This document shows positions 1-8,660 of a stretch of 64,000 nucleotides of DNA, in pieces (the stretch's first letter is position 1; each line of letters begins with the position of its first letter). A program made the translations under genes and the position numbers. The notes under the pieces are model-generated. The model worked only from the letters and a program-made list of their open reading frames with translations, ran no database searches and had not been told where the DNA came from. Where the stretch lies: NCBI RefSeq assembly GCF_013376045.1, contig NZ_JABMJG010000010.1, forward strand, positions 186,001 through 250,000. The letters run 5' to 3'. The stretch is from Variovorax sp. SG517. GTDB lineage: Bacteria; Pseudomonadota; Gammaproteobacteria; Burkholderiales; Burkholderiaceae_C.

Positions 1-59
1 TGGGCGGTGTCTGCGGAAGCTACCGGCGTAGTTGGCCGGGCTATAGTCTTGGTAGCCAT
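1..59 (-). CDS. N-terminus of an unidentified protein (runs off left edge)
   Basis: An ATG at 57-59 on the minus strand opens a frame that stays open to the window edge (19 codons, beginning MATKTIARP). A purine-rich AAGGAA lies about 10 bases upstream of the start and could serve as ribosome binding site. The visible peptide is rich in Ala, Thr and Pro, too short to place in a family. It is called a gene only because of the start context; it could be spurious. Confidence 0.4.
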   Translation of the reverse strand, partial: MATKTIARPTTPVASADTA

Positions 60-100
60 TTTTGTGCGTTCCTTTCAAGGTGGTGCACGAACTTGGTTAG

Positions 101-131
101 ACGGCCGGGGTGCTCGTAACACCCTGGCCGT
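101..131. other. Strong hairpin in the 5' leader of the left-edge gene
   Basis: ACGGCCGGGGTG (101-112) and CACCCTGGCCGT (120-131) form a 12-bp inverted repeat with one G-T wobble and a 7-base loop. It lies about 40 bases upstream of the start codon at 59, so it would sit in that gene's mRNA leader or promoter. On the plus strand it is followed only by a weak TTTT, so it is not a convincing terminator. Its role is unknown. Confidence 0.5.
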
Positions 132-421
132 CGCCTTTTGATACCTCGCATCTGCATCAGTGCTTTCGCACCGACAATCTGCCGCGAGGCAAGCAGCCTT
201 CAAACATCTCGGTGGTGGATTGGGTGTGCGGGCCTTTCTGCTCCCCTTGGCGGGGCATCGAGTGACAGGGGCATTCACTCTAGAGAAGAAGCCGGCAAAG
301 AAGCCGCTGCTACAGCACGAAGTCACGCAGACTGCCAACTAATGCAGCTTCCGCAACGCCCTGTGCGAAGACCCCACGAGGCCGCGCTGTGCCAGTGAAC
401 GGAGGCAGCAGCGGCACTCAA

Positions 422-517
422 CGCTCAGGCCGATGGGGTGCCTTGCGCAGCGAAATAAAGGAGGAGGCCGAAGGCCGGGGGACATTCGCGGAGCAAGGTA
501 CCCCGTCGGCCTGAGCG
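422..517. repeat. REP-like palindromic element
   Basis: Bases 422-446 and 493-517 are inverted copies of each other over 25 bp with two mismatches. Nested inside is a small hairpin, GGCC-GAA-GGCC (466-476), which on the minus strand is a cUUCGg-type tetraloop followed by a pyrimidine-rich tract. The element begins 19 bases past the stop of the nitronate monooxygenase gene, so the transcript of the long operon would end in it and it may act as a terminator or 3' stabiliser. A related half-copy occurs at 46,336-46,363 (shared GGGTAC and GCGAATGTCCCCC), which suggests a dispersed family. Confidence 0.65.
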
Positions 518-535
518 CCCCCCGGAAAAAGAAGC

Positions 536-1507
536 TCAGTCCATCCAGCCCCGAGCCCGGTCCAGATGCTCACGGCACTCGCGCACCATGCGTTCCAGCA
601 GTTCCGCGCAAGTCGGAATGTCGTCGATCAGCCCGATGCACTGACCGGCCGAGACCACGCCGCCGTGCACCTCGCCCGACTCCAGCGCCGCACGTCCGCG
701 CGCGCCGGCCACCAGCGGGCGCACGTCCTCGAACTCGCAGCCGCCGGGCCGGTTTTCGGTGGCCACCACTTCTTCGGAGATGGCGTTGCGAAACACGCGC
801 GCCGTGTTGTGCAGGGTGCGGAACATCAGCTTGGTGTCGCGCTCGGTCGCCTCCACCAGCGCCTGCTTGATGTTGTCGTGGATCGGCGCCTCCTTGGTCA
901 CGCAGAAGCGCGTGCCCATGTTGATGCCTTCGGCGCCCAGTGCCAGCGCCGCCGCCATGCCGCGCCCGTCGGCGATGCCTCCCGACGCGACGATCGGAAT
1001 GCGCAGCTTGCGCGCCGCCACCGGCAGCAGCACCAGGCCGGGCACGTCGTCCTCGCCCGGATGGCCCGCGCACTCGAAGCCGTCCACCGACACCGCATCG
1101 ACGCCGTTGCGCTCGGCCGAGAGCGCATGGCGCACCGAGGTGCACTTGTGGACGATCTTCACGCCGTGCTGCTTCAGCGCCGCGATGAAGTCCTTCGGGC
1201 TGTTGCCCGCGGTCTCGACGATCTTCACGCCGCTGTCGATGATGGCCTGCACGTACTCCGCATAGGGCGGCGGCTTCACGGCCGGCAGGATCGTGAGGTT
1301 CACGCCGAAGGGCTTGTCGGTCATCGTGCGCGTGCGCTCGATCTCGCGGCGCAGGTCGTCGGGCGTGGGCTGCGTCAGCGCGGTGACGATGCCGAGGCCC
1401 CCGGCGTTCGACACGGCCGACGCCAGCTCGGCGCGGCCCACCCATTGCATGCCGCCCTGGATGATCGGGTAGCGGATGCCCAGCAGTTCGGTGATGCGGG
1501 TCTTCAT
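536..1507 (-). CDS. Nitronate monooxygenase / FabK-like flavoenzyme
   Basis: The 323-residue protein is a cytoplasmic FMN TIM-barrel of the nitronate monooxygenase (2-nitropropane dioxygenase) family. The N-terminus carries the family IIQGGMQWVG motif (residues 15-24) and GGLGI (about 36-40). A GFECAGHPGE segment near residue 145 matches the active-site loop, and the SGGIADGRG / LGAEGINMGTRF stretch (about 173-203) is the phosphate-binding region. It is the last gene of the twelve-gene catabolic run, 16 bases after etfA. In similar clusters such enzymes are often only generically annotated; here it could act as a flavin oxidoreductase on a pathway intermediate or detoxify nitronates. Family is secure, substrate unknown. 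Confidence 0.9.
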   Translation of the reverse strand: MKTRITELLGIRYPIIQGGMQWVGRAELASAVSNAGGLGIVTALTQPTPDDLRREIERTRTMTDKPFGVNLTILPAVKPPPYAEYVQAIIDSGVKIVETAGNSPKDFIAALKQHGVKIVHKCTSVRHALSAERNGVDAVSVDGFECAGHPGEDDVPGLVLLPVAARKLRIPIVASGGIADGRGMAAALALGAEGINMGTRFCVTKEAPIHDNIKQALVEATERDTKLMFRTLHNTARVFRNAISEEVVATENRPGGCEFEDVRPLVAGARGRAALESGEVHGGVVSAGQCIGLIDDIPTCAELLERMVRECREHLDRARGWMD

Positions 1508-1523
1508 CGTTGCGGCTTCTCGC

Positions 1524-2456
1524 TTACAGCGCCTTCACCAGTTCCGGCACAGCCGTGAACAGGTCGGCCACGAGGCCGTAGTCGGCCACCGAGAAGATCG
1601 GGGCCTCTTCGTCCTTGTTGATCGCGACGATCACCTTGGAGTCCTTCATACCGGCCAGATGCTGGATGGCGCCCGAGATGCCTGCGGCGATGTACAGCTG
1701 CGGCGCGACGATCTTGCCCGTCTGGCCCACCTGCCAGTCGTTCGGGGCGTAGCCCGCGTCGACGGCTGCACGGCTGGCGCCGAGGCCGGCGTTGAGCTTG
1801 TCCGCCAGGGGCGCCATCACCTCGGTGAACTTCTCTGCACTGCCGAGTGCACGGCCGCCCGAGACGATGATCTTGGCTGCCGTCAGTTCAGGACGCTCGC
1901 TCTTCGTGACTTCGCGGCCCACGAAGCTGCTCTTGCCGCTGTCTGCGACGCCTGCAGCCGATTCGACGGCTGCGCTGCCACCGGTGGCGGCTGCGGCGTC
2001 GAAGCCGGTCGTGCGAACGGTGATCACCTTGGTCGCGTCGCTGCTCTGCACGGTGGCGATGGCGTTACCGGCGTAGATCGGACGTTCAAAGGTGTCTGCG
2101 CTCACCACGGCCGTGATGTCGCTGATCTGCGCCACGTCCAGCTTGGCGGCCACGCGCGGGGCGACGTTCTTGCCGTTGGCGGTCGAGGGGAACAGGATGT
2201 GGCTGTAGCTGCCGGCGATGGCCAGGACTTGAGCTGCGACGTTTTCGGCCAGGTTCTCGGCGAGGCTCGGGCTGTCGGCTGCGATGACCTTCGAGACACC
2301 CGCGATCTGGGCCGCTGCCTTGGCTGCTTCCGCTGCATTGGCGCCTGCCACGAGGACGTGCACATCGCCACCGCAGGCGAGTGCGGCAGTCACGGTGTTC
2401 AGGGTCGCGGGCTTGACGGTCGCGTGGTCGTGTTCGGCAATAACAAGTGCGGTCAT
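1524..2456 (-). CDS. etfA: Electron transfer flavoprotein alpha subunit
   Basis: EtfA (310 residues) binds FAD and, with EtfB, carries electrons from acyl-CoA dehydrogenases to ETF-ubiquinone oxidoreductase. The start at 2456 (MTALVIAEHD) is chosen because it lies 2 bases after the etfB stop and gives the usual N-terminus; the frame stays open further upstream only as a shadow of etfB. The C-terminal half holds the FAD-binding region: SGGRALGSAEKF, GASRAAVDAG, QVGQTGKIVAPQLYIAAGISG and a final AINKDEEAPIF. Its place beside two acyl-CoA dehydrogenase genes fits a dedicated electron acceptor for this pathway. Confidence 0.96.
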   Translation of the reverse strand: MTALVIAEHDHATVKPATLNTVTAALACGGDVHVLVAGANAAEAAKAAAQIAGVSKVIAADSPSLAENLAENVAAQVLAIAGSYSHILFPSTANGKNVAPRVAAKLDVAQISDITAVVSADTFERPIYAGNAIATVQSSDATKVITVRTTGFDAAAATGGSAAVESAAGVADSGKSSFVGREVTKSERPELTAAKIIVSGGRALGSAEKFTEVMAPLADKLNAGLGASRAAVDAGYAPNDWQVGQTGKIVAPQLYIAAGISGAIQHLAGMKDSKVIVAINKDEEAPIFSVADYGLVADLFTAVPELVKAL

Positions 2457-2458
2457 GT

Positions 2459-3208
2459 TCAGATCACCTTCGCTTCGTTCTTCAGTTTGTCCACCAGCGT
2501 TGCAACGTCGGGCACCTTGATGCCGGCGCCACGCTTCGGCGGCTCCGCGACCTTCAGGGTCTTCAGGCGGGGCTTCACGTCCACGCCCAGGTCCTCGGGC
2601 TTGAAGGTGTCGAGCTGCTTCTTCTTGGCCTTCATGATGTTCGGCAGCGTCACGTAGCGCGGCTCGTTCAGGCGCAGGTCGGTGGTGATGACGGCGGGCA
2701 GCTTGAGCGCCACGGTCTCCAGGCCGCCGTCGACTTCGCGGGTCACCGTGGCCTTGTCGCCAGCGACTTCGACCTTCGAGGCGAAAGTAGCCTGGGGAAG
2801 ATCGGCCAGCGCAGCCAGCATCTGGCCGGTCTGGTTGGCGTCGTCGTCGATGGCCTGCTTGCCGAGGATGATGAGCGAGGGCTGTTCCTTGTCGACCAGC
2901 GCCTTCAGCAGCTTGGCGACCGCCAGGGGCTGCAGTTCTTCGGCGGTTTCCACCAGGATGCCGCGGTCGGCGCCGATGGCCATGGCGGTGCGCAGGGTTT
3001 CCTGGCACTTGGCGTCGCCGCAGGAGACGGCGATGACTTCGGTGACCACGCCCTTTTCCTTCAGCCGCACGGCTTCTTCAACGGCGATCTCGTCGAAGGG
3101 GTTCATGCTCATCTTGACGTTGGCTATGTCCACTCCGGTGCCGTCGCTCTTCACGCGCACCTTCACGTTGTAATCGACGACCCGTTTGACGGGCACAAGA
3201 ACCTTCAT
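2459..3208 (-). CDS. etfB: Electron transfer flavoprotein beta subunit
   Basis: EtfB (249 residues) is the AMP-binding partner of EtfA. The sequence opens MKVLVPVKRVVDYNVKVRVK, typical of the family, and continues with SMNPFDEIAVEEAVRLKEKG. The conserved LGKQAIDDDANQTGQMLA segment (about 115-132) corresponds to the ETF beta signature, which shapes the AMP site and contacts the dehydrogenase partner. The gene precedes etfA with a 2-base gap, so the two are translated together. It follows a Bug receptor gene by 57 bases and is in the same minus-strand run as the acyl-CoA dehydrogenases. Confidence 0.96.
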   Translation of the reverse strand: MKVLVPVKRVVDYNVKVRVKSDGTGVDIANVKMSMNPFDEIAVEEAVRLKEKGVVTEVIAVSCGDAKCQETLRTAMAIGADRGILVETAEELQPLAVAKLLKALVDKEQPSLIILGKQAIDDDANQTGQMLAALADLPQATFASKVEVAGDKATVTREVDGGLETVALKLPAVITTDLRLNEPRYVTLPNIMKAKKKQLDTFKPEDLGVDVKPRLKTLKVAEPPKRGAGIKVPDVATLVDKLKNEAKVI

Positions 3209-3265
3209 GGCTGTTCCTTTGAATGACGAAGAAGAGAAGAAGAAATGAATGGATGAGCGAAGGGC

Positions 3266-4267
3266 TTATTCGAGCTTGGCGCCGGACTGCTTGATGAGGC
3301 GCTCCCACACCGGGCGCTCGGCCTTCCATGCAGTGGCGAATAGCTCGGGCGAGCTTTCCTTGACCTCGAAGCCCATGGCCGCGATGCGCTCGCGCACGTC
3401 GGGCTGCTGCGTGGCCTTGCGCACTTCCTCGGCGATGCGGTCCACGATGGGCTTGGGCGTCTTCGCGGGCACCGCGATGGCGAGCCAGCCGGTCACGCGG
3501 TAGGCCTCGTCCTTCAGGCCCTGCTCGGCCAGCGTGGGTACATTGGGCAGCGTGCTCATGCGGCGCTCGCCGCTCACGCCGATGGCGCGGACTTTGCCGG
3601 AATCGATGTGCGGCTTGGCCACCAGCGCGCTGGCATAGGCCATCTGGATCTGGCCGCCGATCAGGTCCTGCATCATCGGCGCCTCGCCCTTGTAGGCGAC
3701 GTGGCTCATGTCCGACTGCGTGGCCAGGCTCATGTGCGCGCCGGCCAGGTGCGGGTACGCGCCGATGCCGTAGGAGCCGTAGGCCACCTTGCCCTTGTTG
3801 GCGACGACGTACTTCAGAAGCTCGGGGCCGGTCTTGGCCGGCACGCTCGGGTGCACCACCAGCACCAGCGGCGCCGCCGCGATCTGGTAGACCAGCGTGA
3901 GGTCGCGCGCCGTGTCGTAGGGCAGCTTCTCGTAGAGGAACTCGTTGGTCATGAGCGAGTTGCTCAGGCCCAGCACGATGGTGTAGCCGTCGGGCGCCGA
4001 CTTGGCGACCGCGTCGGTGCCGATGATGCCGGCCGCGCCCGGCTTGTTGTCGATGATGACGGGCTGGCCCATGCCGGCCGACATCTTCTGGCCGATCACG
4101 CGTGCGAGCACGTCGGTGGCGCCGCCTGCTGCGAAGGGCACGACCATGCGGATGGGCTTGTTCGGGTAGGGGGCCTGCGCCTGCGCTGCGGGCAGCACGC
4201 ACAGCGTGGCGGCGGAAGCGGCGGCGCACAGCAGGGCGCGGCGGTTCGGAAGGCGGAAGGTGGTCAT
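3266..4267 (-). CDS. Bug-family (TctC) periplasmic solute-binding protein
   Basis: This 333-residue protein is a Bug-type receptor of the tripartite tricarboxylate transporter family. A signal peptide of about 31 residues ends at AAQAQA, after which YPNKPIRMVVPFAAGGATDVLAR is the standard N-terminal Bug motif. The family binds carboxylates and other small molecules in the periplasm. It sits between the acyl-CoA synthetase and etfB genes of the catabolic operon, which suggests it captures the acid degraded by the pathway. No TctA or TctB membrane genes are present in the window, so it must borrow a transporter encoded elsewhere or act as a sensor. Confidence 0.93.
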   Translation of the reverse strand: MTTFRLPNRRALLCAAASAATLCVLPAAQAQAPYPNKPIRMVVPFAAGGATDVLARVIGQKMSAGMGQPVIIDNKPGAAGIIGTDAVAKSAPDGYTIVLGLSNSLMTNEFLYEKLPYDTARDLTLVYQIAAAPLVLVVHPSVPAKTGPELLKYVVANKGKVAYGSYGIGAYPHLAGAHMSLATQSDMSHVAYKGEAPMMQDLIGGQIQMAYASALVAKPHIDSGKVRAIGVSGERRMSTLPNVPTLAEQGLKDEAYRVTGWLAIAVPAKTPKPIVDRIAEEVRKATQQPDVRERIAAMGFEVKESSPELFATAWKAERPVWERLIKQSGAKLE

Positions 4268-4325
4268 GGCTTGTCTCTGTCTCTCGGTCTTGGTTTCAAA
4301 AAATCGTCGGCTCGCCGTTACTGCG

Positions 4326-6284
4326 TTACTGCGTGGCGATGCGCGTCTTGAAGGGCAGGGGCTCCAGCGCCTTGTGCAGCCGCTCCTGCAGCGGCGCGGC
4401 CAGCGAGCCCGCCGCTGCGCCGTCGATCTGCACGCGCACGAGGCTCTCGCCTTCGGTCTTCACCACGGGCCGCGCGGCCTCGGGCACGCCCAGCTCGGTG
4501 CAGACTTCAACGACGGCGGCGTTCACCACCTGCAGCGCGGCCATCGCGCGCAGCTCGGGCTTGTAGATCTTTCCGACGTTGGTCATCGGCATGGTCGCGA
4601 TCACCGACACCCACTTGGGCCGCGCCGGAGCCTCGTCCACGCGCGCGGAGGTGAAGGCCAGCAGCTCTTCTTCGGTCGCCGAGGCGCCGGGCACCAGCGT
4701 CGCGAAGATCACGGGCAGTTCACCCGCGTAGGCATCGGGCGCGCCCACTGCCGCGCACAGCTGCACGGCGGGGTGCGCGCCCAGCGCGTCCTCGATGGTC
4801 TTGGGGTCGATGTTGTGGCCGCTGCGGATGATGAGGTCCTTCGAGCGGCCGGTGAGGTTGAGCCGCTCCTCGTCGTCGATCCAGCCCAGGTCGCCGGTGG
4901 CGAGCCAGCCGTCGGCGGTGAAGGCCTTGGCGTTGTCCGCAGGGTCGACGAAGCCCGAGAACACGTTGGGCGACTTGAAGAGCACCATGCCCTGCTCGCC
5001 GCGCGGCATCTCGCGGTCGCTGGCGTTGCCGTTCTCGTCGAGCGCCACCACGCGCATCTGCATGTACGGCAGCCGAAAGCCGACGCAGCCCGCGGGCCCG
5101 TTCACGCCCGGCGGCGTGATGGTCGAGATACCGGCCATCTCCGTCATGCCCAGGCTCTCGTGCACGTGCAGGCCGAACAGGCGCTCGAAGCGCGCGGCCA
5201 GCTCGGGCGCGAGCACGGCGGCGCCGGTGCGGCAGTAGGTGATGGAGGAGATGTCCGCGCCGTCCAGCGGCACGTTGGCCAGCGCCGCCAGCACGGTGGG
5301 CACGGCCGACAGCGAGGTCGGGCGGTACCTGGCCACCAGCTTCCAGTAGTTGGCCAGCACCTCCTTGTTGCGCAGCAGCGAGGGCGTGGGAATGATCACC
5401 TCCACGCCAGCCGACAGCGACGACAGCGACGCCGGCAGCACGCCCGCCACATGGAACAGCGGATAGCCGTTGATGGAGATGCCGTTCTCGTTCATGCCCG
5501 CGACCTGCACGCTGGCCCAGGCGGTGAACACCTGCGCGCCGTGGCTGTGGCGCGCGAGCTTGGGCGCGCCGGTGGTGCCGCCGGTGTGGAAGTAGGCGGC
5601 GATGTCGGCAGGCGCGATGTCGCGGCCGCTCACCAGGCGGTCGTCGGGTTGCGCGGCGCGCAGCACGTCGAAGTCGGCGACTCCTTCGGGCAGTGCACCG
5701 GCCGCGCCGGGCGCCTCGTCGTGCGGTGCCACGCGCAGCACGGTGGTGAGCGTGGGCACCTGGCCGCGCAGGCGCATGGCCTTCGACCACATGCCCGATT
5801 CGGCATCGGAGCCGTAGGCGATCAGCACCTTGGCGCGGCCAGCGGTCATCAGCGCGACCAGCTTCTCGTCGGTGAGCAGCGGGTTCAGCGGCTGCACGAT
5901 GCCGGCGGCCTCGCCGCCCCACAGCGCGAGGTGGTACTCCAGGCAGCCGGGCAGCAGCACGGCCACGGCGTCGTTTGGCCCCACGCCCAGCGCATGCAGC
6001 ATGTTGGCGGTCTGGTGGATGCGCGCGAGCAGCTCGGCATAAGACCAGCGGATCGGCTCGTCGGCCGGGTTGCCGGTGCGCAGGAAGGTCAGCGCGGTCT
6101 TGTCGCCGAAGGCATGGCCCGCGTTGCGGAAGATCTCGTAGGTGCTGCGCACCGTGAGCGCCTGCTCCAGCGGCGTCTCCTCGAGCTTGCGGATGTCGGC
6201 GAGGCTGCGCACGGGCAACGCGGGGCGGAACGGCGTGCCCACCGGGGTGCCGTAGTCGTTCTCGTATTTCTGCTTCTGCGTCAT
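4326..6284 (-). CDS. AMP-forming acyl-CoA synthetase
   Basis: This 652-residue ANL-superfamily enzyme adenylates a carboxylic acid and transfers it to coenzyme A. The ATP P-loop YFHTGGTTGAPK is at 231-242 and the A8 hinge region GRSKDLIIRSG at 479-489. The likely catalytic lysine of the C-terminal domain is in NVGKIYKPELR (K572). It is longer than typical members (about 550) by roughly 70 residues after that lysine. Together with the FadB-like, thiolase and PimC/D-like genes it would play the role PimA plays in dicarboxylate degradation, activating the free acid. It is flanked on both sides by Bug receptor genes, 48 and 58 bases away. Confidence 0.93.
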   Translation of the reverse strand: MTQKQKYENDYGTPVGTPFRPALPVRSLADIRKLEETPLEQALTVRSTYEIFRNAGHAFGDKTALTFLRTGNPADEPIRWSYAELLARIHQTANMLHALGVGPNDAVAVLLPGCLEYHLALWGGEAAGIVQPLNPLLTDEKLVALMTAGRAKVLIAYGSDAESGMWSKAMRLRGQVPTLTTVLRVAPHDEAPGAAGALPEGVADFDVLRAAQPDDRLVSGRDIAPADIAAYFHTGGTTGAPKLARHSHGAQVFTAWASVQVAGMNENGISINGYPLFHVAGVLPASLSSLSAGVEVIIPTPSLLRNKEVLANYWKLVARYRPTSLSAVPTVLAALANVPLDGADISSITYCRTGAAVLAPELAARFERLFGLHVHESLGMTEMAGISTITPPGVNGPAGCVGFRLPYMQMRVVALDENGNASDREMPRGEQGMVLFKSPNVFSGFVDPADNAKAFTADGWLATGDLGWIDDEERLNLTGRSKDLIIRSGHNIDPKTIEDALGAHPAVQLCAAVGAPDAYAGELPVIFATLVPGASATEEELLAFTSARVDEAPARPKWVSVIATMPMTNVGKIYKPELRAMAALQVVNAAVVEVCTELGVPEAARPVVKTEGESLVRVQIDGAAAGSLAAPLQERLHKALEPLPFKTRIATQ

Positions 6285-6332
6285 GTCTGTCTCCTTGGTT
6301 TCTTCGCCCTGCGGACCTGTGCGTTCTACGTT

Positions 6333-7325
6333 CTACTGGTTCGTGATGTGGTTGTCGCGAATGACCTTGCCCCAGCGCTCGAAATCTTCCTTCATGCGAA
6401 CGCTTGTCTGCTCGGGCGTGCGGTAGGCCGCGAAGGTGCCGACGCCCTGGAGCTTGTCCTGCACTTCCTTGTCGGCCAGCGCCTTCTTCAGCTCGGCGCT
6501 CATGCGGTCGATGACTTCCTTGGGCGTGCCGGCGGGCGCCAGCAGGCCGCCCCACGAGGTGGCATCGAAGCCGGGGAAGCCCTGCTCGGCCACCGTCTTC
6601 ACGTCGGGCAGCAGGCTCACGCGCTGACCCGAGCCGACCGCGATGGCGCGCAGCTTGCCGGACTTGATGTGCGGCAGCACGCCCACGAGGTCGGAGAACA
6701 TCGCGGGCACCTGGCCGCCGATGAGGTCGGTCACGGCCGGCGCGCTGCCGCGGTAGGGCACGTGCTGCATGTCGAACTTGCCGATGGTCTTGAGCTGCTC
6801 GGTCGTCAGATGGCCGAAGCTGCCCGAGCCCGCGCTCGTGTAGTTGAGCTTGCCGCCTTCGGCCTTGGCCTTGGCGATCAGGCCCTGCACGCCGGTCACG
6901 TCAGGCAGCGACTTGGGGTTGACCACCAGCACGATCGGAAGGTCGTAGATGCTGCCCACGGGCGTGAAGTTCTTGAAGATGTCGTAGCCGGGCGAAGCGT
7001 AGAGATGCGAGGCCAGCAGCGTGGGCGTGGCCAGCGTCACGAAGGTGTAGCCGTCGGCCGGCGCGCGTGCCGCAGCGGCAGCGCCCACGGTGCCCGAGGC
7101 GCCGCTGCGGTTGTCGATGACGATGCTTTGGCCAAGTGCCACCGACATCTTCTGCGCCACGATGCGCGAGGCCACGTCGGTGGGGCCGCCGGGCGGGAAG
7201 GGCACGATCAGCGTGATCGGCTTGGCGGGCCAGGCCTGGGCGAAGGCGGTGCCGGCCACCAGGGGCAGGGCGAGTGCGAGAAGGGCGCGGCGAGCGGGAC
7301 TGCGGAGCGAGGAAAGGGATGCCAT
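6333..7325 (-). CDS. Bug-family (TctC) periplasmic solute-binding protein
   Basis: Second Bug receptor of the operon (330 residues). A signal peptide ends near LVAGTAFAQA (about residue 30); the mature chain begins WPAKPITLIVPFPPGGPTDVASRIV. GGQVPAMFSDLVGVLPHIKSGKLRAIAV is the usual C-lobe motif. It is clearly diverged from the receptor at 3266-4267, so the two may bind different acids or the same acid in different forms. It lies between the CoA-transferase and acyl-CoA synthetase genes. As with the other copies, no TctA/TctB partner is nearby. Confidence 0.93.
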   Translation of the reverse strand: MASLSSLRSPARRALLALALPLVAGTAFAQAWPAKPITLIVPFPPGGPTDVASRIVAQKMSVALGQSIVIDNRSGASGTVGAAAAARAPADGYTFVTLATPTLLASHLYASPGYDIFKNFTPVGSIYDLPIVLVVNPKSLPDVTGVQGLIAKAKAEGGKLNYTSAGSGSFGHLTTEQLKTIGKFDMQHVPYRGSAPAVTDLIGGQVPAMFSDLVGVLPHIKSGKLRAIAVGSGQRVSLLPDVKTVAEQGFPGFDATSWGGLLAPAGTPKEVIDRMSAELKKALADKEVQDKLQGVGTFAAYRTPEQTSVRMKEDFERWGKVIRDNHITNQ

Positions 7326-7370
7326 GGGTTTTGTCTACTTTGGAAATGCGGGCGACTGTCTTGTTCTTCT

Positions 7371-8579
7371 TCAGACGACGCCACTTGTCTTCAATGCCGC
7401 GAGCTTCTCGTCCGACAGGCCAAGAAGGGACTTCAGCACGTCGTGCGTGCCTTCGCCCAGCGTGGGTGGCGCGCTGCGCACCGGCAGGCGCTCGCCGTCG
7501 AAACGGTAGGGCGGCGCGAGCACGTTGACGGTGCCGGCCACCGGGTGGGGCTGCGTGGTCACGAGGCCGGCATCGGTGGCGCGCTTCGATTGCAGCGCCT
7601 CCAGCAGCCCAAGCACCTCGCCGCAGGGAATGCCGGCGGCGGTGAGCTTTTCGAGCAGGTCGACGCGCTGGCGCTTGGCGAGCTCGGCGTGCAGCTCGGG
7701 CAGCAGCGCGGCGCGGTTGGCCGAGCGCAGGATGTTGGTCTTGAAGCGCTCGTCGGCCGCGAGGTCGGGCCGCTCGATCACCTCGGTGCAGAAGCGCGCG
7801 AACTGCGCGTTGTTGCCCACGGTGATGACTAGCGGGCCGTCGGCCGCGTCGAACACGCCGTAGGGAACGATCGACGGATGCGAGTTGCCGTAGCGCGGCG
7901 GGTCTTCGCCCATGAGCAGCGCTTCGAGGCCGTAGTAGGCGGTGATCATCAGGCCGCAGTCGAAGAGCGCCATCTCCACGTGCCGGCCCTTCCCCGTCTT
8001 CTCGCGCTGGTAGAGCGCCGCGAGGATGGCCTGCGCCGAGTACATGCCGGTGAACAGGTCGACGGCCGCCACGCCGAACTTCAGCGGCGGCTGGTTGGCT
8101 TCGCCGTTGAGCGCCATCAGGCCGGCCTCGCCCTGCACCACGAGGTCGTAGCCCGGGCGCGCGGCCTCGGGGCCGGTGCGGTCGTAGCCCGAGATCGAGC
8201 AGTAGACGAGGCGCGGGTTCTCCTTGCTGAGCTGTTCGTAGCCCAGGCCAAGCTTGTCGATGCCGCCGAACTTGAAGTTCTGGATCACCACGTCGCACTG
8301 CCTGGCGAGATCGCGCGCGAGCTGCTGGCCCTCGGGCGTCTGCAGGTCGAGCGTGACGGAGCGCTTGTTGCGGTTCACGCTGTTGAAGTAGGCGGTCTCG
8401 GTCTTGCCTACGCGCAGGCCCCAGTCGCGGGTGTCGTCGCCGCGGCCCGGGTGCTCCACCTTGATGACTTCGGCGCCCATGTCGGCCAGCACCATGCCGC
8501 ACCAGGGGCCCGCGAGGATGCGGGACAGATCGAGAACGCGCACGCCGGCAAGCGGCAGCGAAGAATGGGGCAAAGGCAT
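7371..8579 (-). CDS. Family III CoA-transferase (CaiB/BaiF)
   Basis: This 402-residue cytoplasmic enzyme belongs to the class III CoA-transferases, which move CoA between acyl groups through an aspartyl-CoA anhydride. The N-terminus (LAGVRVLDLSRILAGPWCGM) and the VIKVEHPGRGDDTRDWG segment are hallmark motifs; YDLVVQGEAGLMALNGE contains the expected catalytic aspartate region (about 155-170). The start at 8579 is chosen because GGGAG lies upstream at good spacing; a longer form from 8621 would add 14 unlikely residues. Its presence beside an acyl-CoA synthetase gives the pathway two ways to activate its substrate, or lets it recycle CoA from a later intermediate. Confidence 0.93.
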   Translation of the reverse strand: MPLPHSSLPLAGVRVLDLSRILAGPWCGMVLADMGAEVIKVEHPGRGDDTRDWGLRVGKTETAYFNSVNRNKRSVTLDLQTPEGQQLARDLARQCDVVIQNFKFGGIDKLGLGYEQLSKENPRLVYCSISGYDRTGPEAARPGYDLVVQGEAGLMALNGEANQPPLKFGVAAVDLFTGMYSAQAILAALYQREKTGKGRHVEMALFDCGLMITAYYGLEALLMGEDPPRYGNSHPSIVPYGVFDAADGPLVITVGNNAQFARFCTEVIERPDLAADERFKTNILRSANRAALLPELHAELAKRQRVDLLEKLTAAGIPCGEVLGLLEALQSKRATDAGLVTTQPHPVAGTVNVLAPPYRFDGERLPVRSAPPTLGEGTHDVLKSLLGLSDEKLAALKTSGVV

Positions 8580-8660
8580 GAGATCAGCTCCCTGGAAACG
8601 AGAAAGCCCCGCACGGTGCATGCGTCGTGCGAGGCGAAAGGACGGGTGGGGCAGCCCGCG

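Larger units (their letters stand above)
60..535. other. Intergenic region without a convincing gene
   Basis: No open frame here has the codon bias of its neighbours. The longest are an 87-codon minus-strand frame and plus-strand frames of 60 and 86 codons, all with odd residue composition (Cys, Arg, Pro rich). The region holds a 12-bp hairpin at 101-131 and a large palindromic repeat at 422-517; nothing recognisable was seen between them. Confidence 0.6.

Noticed and set aside
75..338. 87-codon minus-strand frame
   Set aside because: It has a Cys/Pro/Arg-rich product, overlaps the hairpin at 101-131 and lacks a ribosome site.
4206..7832. A 1208-codon plus-strand open frame
   Set aside because: It is antisense to the Bug receptor, acyl-CoA synthetase and CoA-transferase genes, which have clear family motifs. 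Its own product is a biased His/Arg/Gly/Ala sequence, as expected from the opposite strand of GC-rich genes.
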